Part shown: positions 50,251 through 58,992 of the stretch, piece after piece | Numbering within the stretch: the first letter of the stretch is position 1 | Layout of the letters: every line of letters starts with the position of its first letter | NCBI GenBank assembly: GCA_016703105.1 | Contig: JADJCS010000014.1 | Location: 62,001-126,000, forward strand | Length of the DNA: 64,000 nt | Direction: 5' to 3' | Origin: Flavobacteriales bacterium | Lineage (GTDB): Bacteria > Bacteroidota > Bacteroidia > Flavobacteriales_F > PHOS-HE28 | Notes under the pieces: model-generated | Seen by the model: the letters and a program-made list of their open reading frames with translations, nothing else | Database searches by the model: none | What the model was told of the DNA's origin: nothing | Translations under genes and position numbers: made by a program

Positions 50251-52014
50251 TCAGGGACATGGACGGACCGCGCTCAACCGGAACGTTGGCGCGTCGACCT
50301 GGAAGGCGCCTTCACTTGGCTGTTGAACGGAAAAGGAGAGATGCTCTCCAGGCAGTGCGGCTGGCAGAACGAAGGCGTAGCGCCAGAGTCGCCATGACGG
50401 CGAAGCGGGAAGGTCGTTCATTGCGAAGGCATAGCGGACCCGATCCGCACCGTCACTTCCCATGGTGCAGACGATCAATGCATCTCGGCTCGCGCCTGGA
50501 TCAAGGTCGCGTCGACGTAACGATGCTTCGACGAGGAGCGCGCGACCATCGGGAAGCACATTTTCCGGGATCCGTAACACCGGACCCGTGGGATGCACCC
50601 GGTCCACCAGGAACGATCCGTTCACGCTATCGCTGTTCTGCCAACGCGTGGATGTGCCTTGCGGAGGCCCCTCCGCGAACACCGTATCCATCCCGCACGG
50701 TGCGTAGGGTGCCGGCTCGAAGTCGCCACCCAAGGAATGGCGCCACTGTGGGCCTGTCCGCAAGAACACCGCCCTCCACTTTTCGCGGTCCATGTTGAAG
50801 GGATGGAGAATGCCCACCTGGTACTGCCAGGCATGAAAGCATTGCAGCAAACACAGAGGGACGATCAGTGCAAGCCCAATGCGCAAAGCCAGTGGACGCA
50901 ACCCACCAAGGAAAGCGGCGATCGGCACGGCCAACGCGGCCAGGTGGTCCAGATAGGGGCGAGGACCGTAGCTATCGCCATAGATCCAGTTCCACCATGA
51001 GCTGGTCACGTAGCAGAGCACGGCGAAATACGCCACTGCCCAAACCCCCGTCCTCGGCGACAGCCGGCCCAATGCGATCAGCCCGGGTAGCACGAGCAAC
51101 AGAAGCGGCCAGAAGAAGAACAAGCCCTTCTGCGCGCCAAAGAGGCTGCGGCACAGTTCCGGATGTGTCCAATTGAAGCCTTCTCCCGGGTATGGTCGCA
51201 CGAACCAACTGCCGCACTGCAAGTACCACAGCAACGGTTGCATGCAGAGGGTCAACACGAGCAACACAGCAGCAAGTGATAGCCCCCGTCCATCCGAAGC
51301 GAGCAACCATGCGCGAAGCGTTCGTGGATGTCCCATCGTCACCATGGGCAGTGCCAACAGCGCGAAAGCGTTGGTGGGGCGGATCAACACCACGAGTCCG
51401 AAGGCAAAACTCGTAAGCAGGAGCGCACGTGATGCAGCGGTACACCATGCCTTACGTGCGGCAGCGAGCAGCACGGCGATCATCGCGAAAGAATACACAT
51501 GCGACATGCTGGGCGCCATGAGGGCATAGTACCCGAGGCCCGTGCCCAAGGGAAGGAGAACCAATGTCACAGCCACGGCACGATCCGCAACGCCGAGATC
51601 GTGCAACAACCACCGAACGCGTTCCAATCCGAGCAGGAGGAAGCCCAGGCCGCACAAGGCGATGGCCACGGAATGGTGTGGTGTGAGCGTATCGCCTCGG
51701 ATGCCCGAGAGCCAACGCACCGCATGGGCGACCAGCACGAAGGGCGCCTGCACGAACGCTGTTCCAGCGGGGTATTTGATCACCTGCACGGTGCCAGCAG
51801 GCACCAGATGATCGGGCCGCGCGACGGGTGGGCTGAGGGTTCCGTGCAGGAGCGGCGACGTGAGATAGGCCGCATACCCTTCACCATCGCTGTAAATGGT
51901 GCTGCGCCAAGCCCCGCCGTCGTGGCCTATTATGCGCCAGCGCACGGAGGCGAAGAGCGCCAGCAGGCCGATCAACAGCAGCGTGCGGCCCGACAGCCGC
52001 CCATTCGCGGGCAT
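50251..52014 (-). CDS. GT-C-like polytopic membrane protein (paralogue B)
   Basis: This 587-residue protein has many membrane helices, the first loop reading YSDGEGYAAYLTSPLLHG, the middle VVLIRPTNAFALLALP, and a late motif WWNWIYGDSYGPRPYLD, all shared with the gene at 47837. The C-terminal soluble beta domain is conserved in position. Presumed envelope glycosyltransferase of the GT-C superfamily, by topology only. First gene of the minus-strand unit; a perfect -7 box ends 5 nt before the ATG. Confidence 0.72.
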   Translation of the reverse strand: MPANGRLSGRTLLLIGLLALFASVRWRIIGHDGGAWRSTIYSDGEGYAAYLTSPLLHGTLSPPVARPDHLVPAGTVQVIKYPAGTAFVQAPFVLVAHAVRWLSGIRGDTLTPHHSVAIALCGLGFLLLGLERVRWLLHDLGVADRAVAVTLVLLPLGTGLGYYALMAPSMSHVYSFAMIAVLLAAARKAWCTAASRALLLTSFAFGLVVLIRPTNAFALLALPMVTMGHPRTLRAWLLASDGRGLSLAAVLLVLTLCMQPLLWYLQCGSWFVRPYPGEGFNWTHPELCRSLFGAQKGLFFFWPLLLLVLPGLIALGRLSPRTGVWAVAYFAVLCYVTSSWWNWIYGDSYGPRPYLDHLAALAVPIAAFLGGLRPLALRIGLALIVPLCLLQCFHAWQYQVGILHPFNMDREKWRAVFLRTGPQWRHSLGGDFEPAPYAPCGMDTVFAEGPPQGTSTRWQNSDSVNGSFLVDRVHPTGPVLRIPENVLPDGRALLVEASLRRRDLDPGASRDALIVCTMGSDGADRVRYAFAMNDLPASPSWRLWRYAFVLPAALPGEHLSFSVQQPSEGAFQVDAPTFRLSAVRPCP

Positions 52015-52019
52015 CCGGC

Positions 52020-52027
52020 CAAAGGTA
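52020..52027 (-). promoter_or_regulatory. Bacteroidota-type -7 box 5 nt before start codon
   Basis: TACCTTTG on the minus strand matches TAnnTTTG exactly; then GCCGG; then the ATG at 52014. The implied leader is about zero. Confidence 0.5.
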
Positions 52028-52073
52028 TCCCGGGTCTACTTTAGCGGCCCTTTCCGCTTTGGCGGATACGACC

Positions 52074-52146
52074 GGGCCCATAGCTCAGCGGTCAGAGCAG
52101 GGGACTCATAATCCCTTGGTCGCAGGTTCAAATCCTGCTGGGCCCA
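52074..52146 (+). tRNA. tRNA with CAU anticodon (elongator Met or Ile2)
   Basis: A full cloverleaf can be drawn: acceptor GGGCCCA / TGGGCCC, D stem GCTC/GAGC, anticodon stem GGGGA/TCCCT around CTCATAA (anticodon 52107-52109), T arm GCAGG-TTCAAAT-CCTGC, discriminator A. The fully paired first base pair argues against initiator tRNA. The body around AGAGCAG, CTCATAATC and TTGGTCGC resembles the lysidine-modified isoleucine tRNA of enterobacteria, but elongator Met cannot be excluded. Confidence 0.93.
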
Positions 52147-52211
52147 CCTCGTTCGTTCGTTGGAACCTTCATGCCCTGGACACACCGGTCCTTCGGCGAC
52201 GCCACCGCCTC

Positions 52212-52218
52212 TATCTTG
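52212..52218 (+). promoter_or_regulatory. -7 box (TAnnTTG) 6 nt before galE
   Basis: TATCTTG, then CGCCGC, then the ATG at 52225. Confidence 0.4.
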
Positions 52219-52224
52219 CGCCGC

Positions 52225-53238
52225 ATGCGTAAGGTGATCGTCACCGGTGGTGCCGGCTATATCGGCTCGCACACGGTAGTGGAATTGGCCGCCGCAGGTT
52301 ATACGCCCATACTGGTGGACGACCTGCGGAACTCGCAGGAGCGTGCGGTGGAAGGGCTGACCACCTTGCTCGGGCGGGCTCCCGAACTGCATCGCATTGA
52401 TTGTGCCGACCAGGCCGCTCTGGAGCGCGTATTCGCGCAAGGTCGTATCGACGGCGTGATCCACTTCGCGGCCGAAAAGGCCGTGGGCGAGAGCGTGGCC
52501 GAGCCGCTGAAGTATTACACGAACAACATCGGTTCGCTTACGTCCCTGCTCGCCGTGATGGAGCGGCACGGCGTGCGCAAGTTGGTGTTCTCCAGCTCGT
52601 GTACCGTGTACGGCCAGCCGGAAAAGCTACCCGTCGATGAGAACGCGCCGGACCATCACCCGACCTCGCCGTACGGCTTCACCAAGGTGGTGTGCGAGCA
52701 GTTGCTTCGCGACGTCTGCGTGGCCGATCCCACCTTCCGCGCGGCGTTGCTACGCTACTTCAATCCCATCGGAGCGCACCCCAGCGCGCATATCGGCGAA
52801 CTTCCGCTCGGTGTGCCGAACAACCTGGTCCCCTTCGTCATGCAGACCGCCGCAGGCTTGCGCGACCAGCTCGTGGTGCATGGCGACGACTACCACACGC
52901 CCGATGGATCGTGCGTCCGCGACTACATCCATGTGGTGGACCTTGCCCAGGCACATGTGAAGGCGCTGGCGATGCTGGACGAGGCGAACGCCCCGCAATG
53001 CGATGCCTTCAATCTCGGCACCGGCCACGGGCATAGTGTGATGGAAGTGGTGCGCACCTCGGAAGAAGTGATCGGCAGGAAGTTGCCTTACACCATCGGC
53101 CCCCGCCGCGCCGGCGACGTGGCCAGCGTATACGCCGATGCAACTAAGGCGCACGAGGTGCTCGGCTGGATTGCCCAACTTGGCCTGCGCGAGTCGCTCG
53201 AGGATGCGTGGCGATGGCAGCAGCGGTTGGAGAGTTAG
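52225..53238 (+). CDS. galE: UDP-glucose 4-epimerase
   Basis: This short-chain dehydrogenase-type epimerase interconverts UDP-glucose and UDP-galactose. The 337-residue protein has the NAD-binding motif VTGGAGYIGSH, DDLRNS after the second strand, the catalytic Ser in FSSSCTVYG and the Tyr-x3-Lys in SPYGFTKVV, then RYFNPIGAHPS and VRDYIHVVDLA, typical of GalE. Start at 52225 is the first Met before the motif. It is followed 91 nt later by a sugar transporter, consistent with hexose use or envelope sugar supply. Confidence 0.95.
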   Translation: MRKVIVTGGAGYIGSHTVVELAAAGYTPILVDDLRNSQERAVEGLTTLLGRAPELHRIDCADQAALERVFAQGRIDGVIHFAAEKAVGESVAEPLKYYTNNIGSLTSLLAVMERHGVRKLVFSSSCTVYGQPEKLPVDENAPDHHPTSPYGFTKVVCEQLLRDVCVADPTFRAALLRYFNPIGAHPSAHIGELPLGVPNNLVPFVMQTAAGLRDQLVVHGDDYHTPDGSCVRDYIHVVDLAQAHVKALAMLDEANAPQCDAFNLGTGHGHSVMEVVRTSEEVIGRKLPYTIGPRRAGDVASVYADATKAHEVLGWIAQLGLRESLEDAWRWQQRLES

Positions 53239-53329
53239 CCATCGCACGATCCTCCGTTCATAATGCCGGGTGATACTTTGGTGTGTCTAGGCACGGTCCC
53301 GCTAGCTTGCCCTCCACAACCGCTTGCGA

Positions 53330-54604
53330 ATGCCCGCTGAACGCTCTTCAAGTAATGTGCTTCTTCTGGTGCTGCTCGGCGCCTTCTATGCCATCTTCGG
53401 CGCGGTCACCTGGCTGAACGGGGTGCTGATCCCCTACTTGAAGATCGCCTGCGAGCTCACGTTGGAGCAGGCGCTGCTGGTCACCTTCGCGTTCTACATC
53501 GCTTATACGGTGATGGCACTGCCGAGCTCTTGGGTGTTGAAGCGCACGGGTTTCAAAGGCGGTATGGTGCTCGGTTTATCGGTGATGGCGCTCGGTGCTT
53601 TGCTCTTCATCCCCGCCGCCAACTCACGCACGTACGAGTTGTTCCTCACCGGTCTCTTTGTGATCGGCACCGGTCTCACGCTCTTGCAAACCGCTGTGAA
53701 CCCTTACGTCACGATCATCGGTCCGCTGGAGAGCGCCGCGAAGCGGATGAGCATCATGGGCATCTGCAACAAGGTGGCAGGTGTGCTCGGCCCGATCGCA
53801 TTGGCTTCGATCGTGCTGAAGGACGCCGATGCGTTCGTGCAAGGGCTAGCCGAACTCGATCCCGCGCAACGCGCCTTGGAGCTCGATGGTCTCGCCTCGC
53901 GTGTGATCCTGCCCTATGGCGTGATGGCCGCTGTGCTGGTCGTGCTGGCGATCGCGGTATGGCGCTCGCCCTTGCCAGAGATCGCCGATGAAGCCGAAGC
54001 CACGCATGCGGACGCTACTTCGGATGCGCGGGGCATCTTCACCTTTCCACATCTGGTGCTGGGTGTGATCGCCCTCTTTCTCTACGTCGGCGTGGAAGTG
54101 ATCGCGGGCGATACCATCGCCACTTATGGACAAAGCCAGGGCATCCCGCTGGACCGTTCCAAGTACTTCCCGGCGTTCACGCTCACTGCGATGGTGGTGG
54201 GCTATTTGATCGGTATAGCCACCATCCCCCGTGTGCTTTCACAAGCAAAGGCGCTTTTATGGTCGGCCCTCGCTGGGATCGCGATCAGCCTTCTGGTGGT
54301 GTTCACGCACGGCTATGCGAGCGTGCTCGCCATCGCGCTGCTCGGCCTGGCGAACGCGCTGATGTGGCCCGCCATCTGGCCGCTCGCCATCGAAGGATTG
54401 GGACGCCATACAAAGACAGCCTCGGCACTGTTGATCATGGCCATCGCGGGTGGTGCGCTGCTGCCGAAGGTTTACGGTATGTTGGTGGGAACGCACGATG
54501 CACCGTTGCTAGGTGACCGCGCCGCGTACTGGATGCTGGTACCGTGCTATGTGTTCATCGCGTGGTACGCGATGCAAGGACATCGCCTGCGCCGCTGGAG
54601 TTGA
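53330..54604 (+). CDS. Sugar MFS transporter (FucP/GluP type)
   Basis: This 424-residue protein has 12 membrane segments of the fucose/glucose-galactose:proton symporter branch. The first helix FYAIFGAVTWLNGVLIPYLK and the motif LLQTAVNPYVTIIGPLESAA are characteristic; the N-terminal half is followed by a loop near residues 220-240. Likely imports a hexose with protons. ATG at 53330 is used rather than the TTG two codons upstream. Placed after galE. Confidence 0.92.
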   Translation: MPAERSSSNVLLLVLLGAFYAIFGAVTWLNGVLIPYLKIACELTLEQALLVTFAFYIAYTVMALPSSWVLKRTGFKGGMVLGLSVMALGALLFIPAANSRTYELFLTGLFVIGTGLTLLQTAVNPYVTIIGPLESAAKRMSIMGICNKVAGVLGPIALASIVLKDADAFVQGLAELDPAQRALELDGLASRVILPYGVMAAVLVVLAIAVWRSPLPEIADEAEATHADATSDARGIFTFPHLVLGVIALFLYVGVEVIAGDTIATYGQSQGIPLDRSKYFPAFTLTAMVVGYLIGIATIPRVLSQAKALLWSALAGIAISLLVVFTHGYASVLAIALLGLANALMWPAIWPLAIEGLGRHTKTASALLIMAIAGGALLPKVYGMLVGTHDAPLLGDRAAYWMLVPCYVFIAWYAMQGHRLRRWS

Positions 54605-54664
54605 TCGGCCCACTAGAGCAGAACCACGGATGAACGCGGATAGACGCGGATGCGTCACTGCGGT

Positions 54665-55282
54665 TCAGAGCGACCAATCCGAAACAACGCAGCCGTAGGT
54701 ACACAAGAAGCCGAGCGCTGCGCCTGCGTGGATCTGGCCCGGCGTGTGGTCGCTCGCCAGCAGACGTGCGGTGCCCAACGCACCGGCGATGATGATGACA
54801 GCGGCGAGCGCGATGAAGGGAAAGGGATCATGCAAGGCCAGCAGGCCGGTGAAAGCACCCACCGCACCACCGATGCCCACCATGTGTGCGCTGATCTTCC
54901 ATACCAGGGTGATGGCGGTGGTGAGAAGGAGCGCGAGCAGCACACCGGAGAAGAGCGCATACGTCGCCGGATGGTGCATGGTGCGATGCAGCAGATAGAG
55001 GCACATGCCGGTGTAGAAGAGCGTCATGAGCAACGGGATGATGCGCTCCTGCCGCTCGGGCATCGCCAAACTGCTGATGGCCCCGCTCTTCAGCAAGAGC
55101 AACGCGCTGGTGATCGGGAACAGCACGGTGAGCACGAGCACCATGCCATAGGTGACCAGCTTCAATGGCAGCGGGAGGAAGAAGCTGAGGTGGGGGTCCA
55201 ACCAGAACGCCGTGACCAGCGTGAGCAGTGGCATGAACACCGGATGCAACAACACGGAGAATAGATGGGCAGTAGTGCGCAC
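54665..55282 (-). CDS. PAP2-like membrane protein, degenerate motifs
   Basis: This 205-residue protein has about six membrane segments. Remnants of the phosphatidic acid phosphatase signatures are visible in order: MPERQERIIP, SAHMVGIGGAVGA and ASDHTPGQIHAGAALG. The usual PSGH and SRxxxxxH are altered, so catalysis is uncertain. The gene follows rpoN with a 10-nt gap, probably co-transcribed. Possible lipid-carrier recycling role (inference). Confidence 0.78.
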   Translation of the reverse strand: MRTTAHLFSVLLHPVFMPLLTLVTAFWLDPHLSFFLPLPLKLVTYGMVLVLTVLFPITSALLLLKSGAISSLAMPERQERIIPLLMTLFYTGMCLYLLHRTMHHPATYALFSGVLLALLLTTAITLVWKISAHMVGIGGAVGAFTGLLALHDPFPFIALAAVIIIAGALGTARLLASDHTPGQIHAGAALGFLCTYGCVVSDWSL

Positions 55283-55292
55283 GGATCCTCGA

Positions 55293-56762
55293 TCAGAGTT
55301 CCTTGCGCAGTCGAGCCACCGAGATGTTGAGCTGCTCGCGGTACTTGGCTACGGTGCGCCGTGCGATGTTGTAACCCTTCTCCTTCAACAACGCGGTGAG
55401 CTCATCATCGGTGAGGGGTTTGTGCTTGTCCTCGGCCTCGATGGCATCGTGCAGGATCTTCTTCACTTCGCGTGTGCTCACCTCCTCACCGCTGTCGGTG
55501 CTCAGGCTCTCGCTGAAGAAGAACTTCAGCAGGTAGGTGCCGTAGTTGGTCTGCACGTACTTGCTGTTGGCCACACGGCTCACGGTACTGATGTCCAGAT
55601 GGATCTTCTCTGCGATGTCCTTCAGGATCATCGGCTTCAACTTGGTCTCGTCGCCGGTGAGGAAGAAATCACGCTGGTGCTCCATGATGGCCTCCATCGT
55701 GGTGAGCAGGGTGTTCTGCCGCTGCTTGATGGCATCGATGAACCACTTGGCCGCGTCGAGTTTCTGCTTGATGAACTGCAAGGCCTCGCGCTGTTCCTTG
55801 TCCTTCTTGTTGCGCTGGTATTCCAGGATCATGTCGCGGTACTGCTTGCTCACGCGCAGCTCTGGAGCGTTGCGCCCGTTGAGCGTCAGTTCCAATTGAC
55901 CATCGATGGCGAGCACCTGGAAGTCCGGTACGATCTCTTGTGTCGGCTTGGCGCTGTCGCGTGCGGTATTGCCCGGCTTGGGGTTCAGGTGTACGATCAC
56001 TTCCACGGCGGCCTTCAGGTCCTCCTCGGTGATCTCCATGCGCTCCACGATGCGGTCGTAGTGCTTCTTGCTGAAGGCGTCGAAGTACTTATCGATCACT
56101 TCTTTCGCAGTGAGCACTTCCACTTCGCGTGGTAGTCGCTCCAGTTGCAGCAACAGGCATTCGCGCAGGTCGCGCGCGCCGATGCCGGCCGGATCCAATC
56201 CATGCACTTCACGAAGCACCTTTTCCAGGTCCTCCTTCGTGCAAGCCACGTTCTGCGTGAAGGCGAGGTCGTTCACGATGGCCTCCAGGTCGCGACGCAA
56301 GTAGCCATCTTCGTCCAAATTGCCGATGAGGTGCTGGCCGAGCAGTTCGGTGCGCTCGTCGATGTCGCGCAGCGCGAGCTGCTGCATGAGCGCTTCCTGG
56401 AAACTGGTACCCCCGGCCAGGGGTACTTCGCGTTCCTCATCGTCCGCGCTGCGGTTGTTCACCTGCAGCTTGTAGTCGGGTATGTCGTCGTCCGGGAAGT
56501 AGTCGCTCAGGTCGATCTCCTCGCGATCGGCGTCCGGCGTCTCGGGTTCGCCGTCGTTGGCGCTTTCGGCGATGGCCTGATCCTCCGTGGGCGCTTCTTC
56601 ATCGGCGCCTTCGTCACCCTCCTCCAGGGCGGGGTTCTCCTCGATCTCCTGTTTGATGCGTTGCTCCAGTTCAGCCGTGGGCACCTGCAACAGCTTCATC
56701 AACTGGATCTGCTGGGGGCTCAGCTTCTGCTGCAGCTTCTGGAAAAGTCCTTGTCTCAACAT
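55293..56762 (-). CDS. rpoN: RNA polymerase sigma-54 factor
   Basis: This 489-residue sigma factor directs sigma-54 promoters and needs AAA+ activators. The N-terminal region I is Gln/Leu-rich (LFQKLQQKLSPQQIQLMKLL), followed by the acidic region II (residues 40-110), the core-binding domain, the HTH region and the C-terminal RpoN box ARRTVAKYRE. Start at 56762 because upstream residues are unlike the family. A perfect TACTTTTG box lies 7 nt before the ATG. Confidence 0.97.
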   Translation of the reverse strand: MLRQGLFQKLQQKLSPQQIQLMKLLQVPTAELEQRIKQEIEENPALEEGDEGADEEAPTEDQAIAESANDGEPETPDADREEIDLSDYFPDDDIPDYKLQVNNRSADDEEREVPLAGGTSFQEALMQQLALRDIDERTELLGQHLIGNLDEDGYLRRDLEAIVNDLAFTQNVACTKEDLEKVLREVHGLDPAGIGARDLRECLLLQLERLPREVEVLTAKEVIDKYFDAFSKKHYDRIVERMEITEEDLKAAVEVIVHLNPKPGNTARDSAKPTQEIVPDFQVLAIDGQLELTLNGRNAPELRVSKQYRDMILEYQRNKKDKEQREALQFIKQKLDAAKWFIDAIKQRQNTLLTTMEAIMEHQRDFFLTGDETKLKPMILKDIAEKIHLDISTVSRVANSKYVQTNYGTYLLKFFFSESLSTDSGEEVSTREVKKILHDAIEAEDKHKPLTDDELTALLKEKGYNIARRTVAKYREQLNISVARLRKEL

Positions 56763-56769
56763 GTCGGGG

Positions 56770-56777
56770 CAAAAGTA
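56770..56777 (-). promoter_or_regulatory. Bacteroidota-type -7 box 7 nt before rpoN
   Basis: TACTTTTG on the minus strand matches TAnnTTTG exactly; then CCCCGAC; then the ATG at 56762. Confidence 0.5.
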
Positions 56778-56910
56778 CGGCCGTGCCCGCGGAGGATGGG
56801 AACGCGGAGCGGAACCGCCGGATCCACTCCTCGAGGTGGTCGATCCTTCGCTCGATGGTAGCAAGGCTGGAAAGGAGGGGTTTTCTGTTCACATGTCCGC
56901 AAGCGAATAC

Positions 56911-57091
56911 CATCCGCAGATGACGCAGATGGGTCCACCTACCGGCGGACCGCGCGAGGGTGGCGACCGTGGATCAGCGCACGATGATCGCGCCCTCGTC
57001 ATATGAACGCAAATGCATCCGCAGATGACGCAGATGGGTTCGCCTACCGGCGGACGGCATGGAGGCTGGCGATCATGGATCAGCGCACGAT
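56911..57091. repeat. Direct repeat pair of about 75 bp covering a gene end
   Basis: 56911-56985 and 57016-57091 share the start CATCCGCAGATGACGCAGAT, a middle CTACCGGCGGA and the end GGATCAGCGCACGAT. The second copy contains the stop codon and last codons of the gene at 57080. The gene-free stretch 56763-57079 holds only the rpoN promoter and these repeats. Confidence 0.8.
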
Positions 57092-57919
57092 CTTCTTCAC
57101 CGTATCGCCCGCCCGTACGATGTTCACGCCATCGGTCAACGGCGCGAACGCGGATCCCGCGGCCGCGCTTTTGTAGAAAGTGACACGTCCGAGCGCGTCA
57201 CAGATCGATAGTTCCAGAGGCTTCTGCGTGGTGATGCGTACCCCATCGTTCACGGTATGGATCGTGACCTCCTCCTGGTGCAGCTCCGCCACCGCGGTGG
57301 AGTTGATAGCACAGGCCGAGGCCACTACGCGCAACCCTTTGAAGAGGAAGCCTTGATCCCCGCCATGCGCGCGCACATGGATGTTCGCCCAGCCCATACC
57401 GGCGCCCCACATGGGCACGCAGCCCAGATCGGTGATGGTATAGGTCTGTAGCTGGTTGTCCAATGCGCCTTGCATCAAGGAGATGGTCTGCGAAGGGTCC
57501 GTGCCGTTGTACTGAATGGCGATGTCCATGGAATCGGGACCGCCGTTCGCTTTCGCCGCGATCACCTCCAGGGTATCGATCCGCAGTTCCTCCCAAAAGA
57601 CCACCTGGCCATAGACGTAGGAGCCCGGGTCCGCCTCCAGCGGCCAACCGCTGATGAGCACCACGTTGTTCCCAAGCGTATCGAACGGATGCGGACAGAG
57701 CACCAGGTCAGCGCTCCACGCAATGGTGGCGCCGTCCATGATGTTCGGTTCGCTATTGATCGCCGTGCCGCACGAGCTGCAGCCCCCGCAACCGGGCGCG
57801 GGGTTGATCCACTCCGAACAGGGGATCATGTTCAAGGGGTGGAAGTTCCAGGTGGAACTCTGTGCGTGGGTGGCCAGCTCCCCGAGCGTGAGCAGGGCTG
57901 CGAAGAGGGTGGTTCTCAT
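57080..57919 (-). CDS. Small secreted protein with T9SS type A-like tail
   Basis: This 279-residue protein has a signal peptide (MRTTLFAALLTLGELATHAQ), a Cys-rich segment (APGCGGCSSCG), a beta-sandwich-like middle (VYGQVVFWEELRIDTLEVIA) and a tail (ITTQKPLELSICDALGRVTF, then GVNIVRAGDTVKKIVR) typical of type A sorting domains. Function unknown. Its 3' end is duplicated downstream. Confidence 0.8.
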   Translation of the reverse strand: MRTTLFAALLTLGELATHAQSSTWNFHPLNMIPCSEWINPAPGCGGCSSCGTAINSEPNIMDGATIAWSADLVLCPHPFDTLGNNVVLISGWPLEADPGSYVYGQVVFWEELRIDTLEVIAAKANGGPDSMDIAIQYNGTDPSQTISLMQGALDNQLQTYTITDLGCVPMWGAGMGWANIHVRAHGGDQGFLFKGLRVVASACAINSTAVAELHQEEVTIHTVNDGVRITTQKPLELSICDALGRVTFYKSAAAGSAFAPLTDGVNIVRAGDTVKKIVR

Positions 57920-58155
57920 GGGGCATGCCTGCGAACACCTGAGGCATGGGCCCTTTCAACGGGGTTGGGACGAGATGGTTATCGGCGCCCTTCCTTGCAC
58001 CTGGCGATCGCGGGTTAGAGCGACAGAAGCGGAGTTGATCCTCTACCTGACCACACGCGGAGACGAGCGCGGATCGTCCCGTATCCCGCGATGGCGCGGA
58101 TGGGTGGTCCGTGTCGGAACAGCAGTCAACAACCGATCGGTAGGGCCGCCGCACC

Positions 58156-58824
58156 TCAATTCAGGCTCTGTCTCTCCGGCCCCTTGGCCAGCGTAAGCCG
58201 CGCATCGTTGAGCAGGGTTTGGATGAGCATGCCGGCGATGAGCACCACCACCAGTTGGAGCTTCGCGAAGATGGAGGTGTTCGCCAGCAACTGGGTGGAA
58301 CGCTGTTTCAGGTCGTAACCTACATCCAGTTGGATGCGGGAGAGTTCCTCCAGATCGGTGGAGGTAAGGGCGAACACCTGGTCGAAGCGGTGGCTGTTGT
58401 GCGCCAGCCAGGCGGGCCGGTCCGGCGCGTTAAGCAGGAGCTGTTCCAGATCGCGCACCCTGCTCAGGTGTGTTTTCAGCCGGGTGAACCACACCTCCTC
58501 AGCGGCGGTGAGGTAGGTGTCCTGGTAGTCGCTGATGATGCGGTCCAACGCAGTGTCCAACGCGAAGAGCTGGGTGCGCAGTTCCGCCAGCGGCTCGTAC
58601 GCTTCGGGGTGCTGAAGAATGCGGTTCTCGCGGTGCAGCAGGTCGGTGAGGTCCATCAGGTAGCTCTCGGCCAACAGCCGGTCCTTGTACACGCTGTCGA
58701 ACGACCGCGTCAATTCCGTGGTCTTCCGTTCGTTCCATGCGTTCCCCAAGAGCACGAACAAGACGATGAGCACCACGAGGGCGGAGATCTTGTAGCGGAT
58801 GCGGGCAGCGACACGGTTGGACAT
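58156..58824 (-). CDS. Membrane protein with chemoreceptor-like four-helix sensor domain
   Basis: This 222-residue protein has two membrane helices (ISALVVLIVLFVLLGNAW and LQLVVVLIAGMLIQTLL) bracketing a periplasmic helical bundle (RSFDSVYKDRLLAESYLMDL, then LAELRTQLFALDTALDRIIS) like the 4HB ligand-binding domain of methyl-accepting proteins. It lacks HAMP and signalling domains, so it is not a complete receptor. It may be a stand-alone sensor or envelope protein. Divergent from the ChaN-like gene. 57920-58155 upstream holds no gene. Confidence 0.75.
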   Translation of the reverse strand: MSNRVAARIRYKISALVVLIVLFVLLGNAWNERKTTELTRSFDSVYKDRLLAESYLMDLTDLLHRENRILQHPEAYEPLAELRTQLFALDTALDRIISDYQDTYLTAAEEVWFTRLKTHLSRVRDLEQLLLNAPDRPAWLAHNSHRFDQVFALTSTDLEELSRIQLDVGYDLKQRSTQLLANTSIFAKLQLVVVLIAGMLIQTLLNDARLTLAKGPERQSLN

Positions 58825-58992
58825 GGCGGTAAGTGGTGATCGCTCTGGACCGAACGGGAGGTAGTGAACAGCTAAGGCTTCGCCCGTGCTCGCGAAGCTA
58901 GAGCGCATGTGTTGATGGTGGTGCGGGGTCCAGAGGCGCCCTTCCTGCCGGATGTCAGCGCGCGGAGCGCATCCACTACCGACCTTGCGCGC

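Noticed and set aside
57920..58155. Gap between two minus-strand genes checked for RNA or small ORFs
   Set aside because: It contains only GC-rich sequence with a few CGCGGA-like repeats; no coding or structured RNA signal was found.
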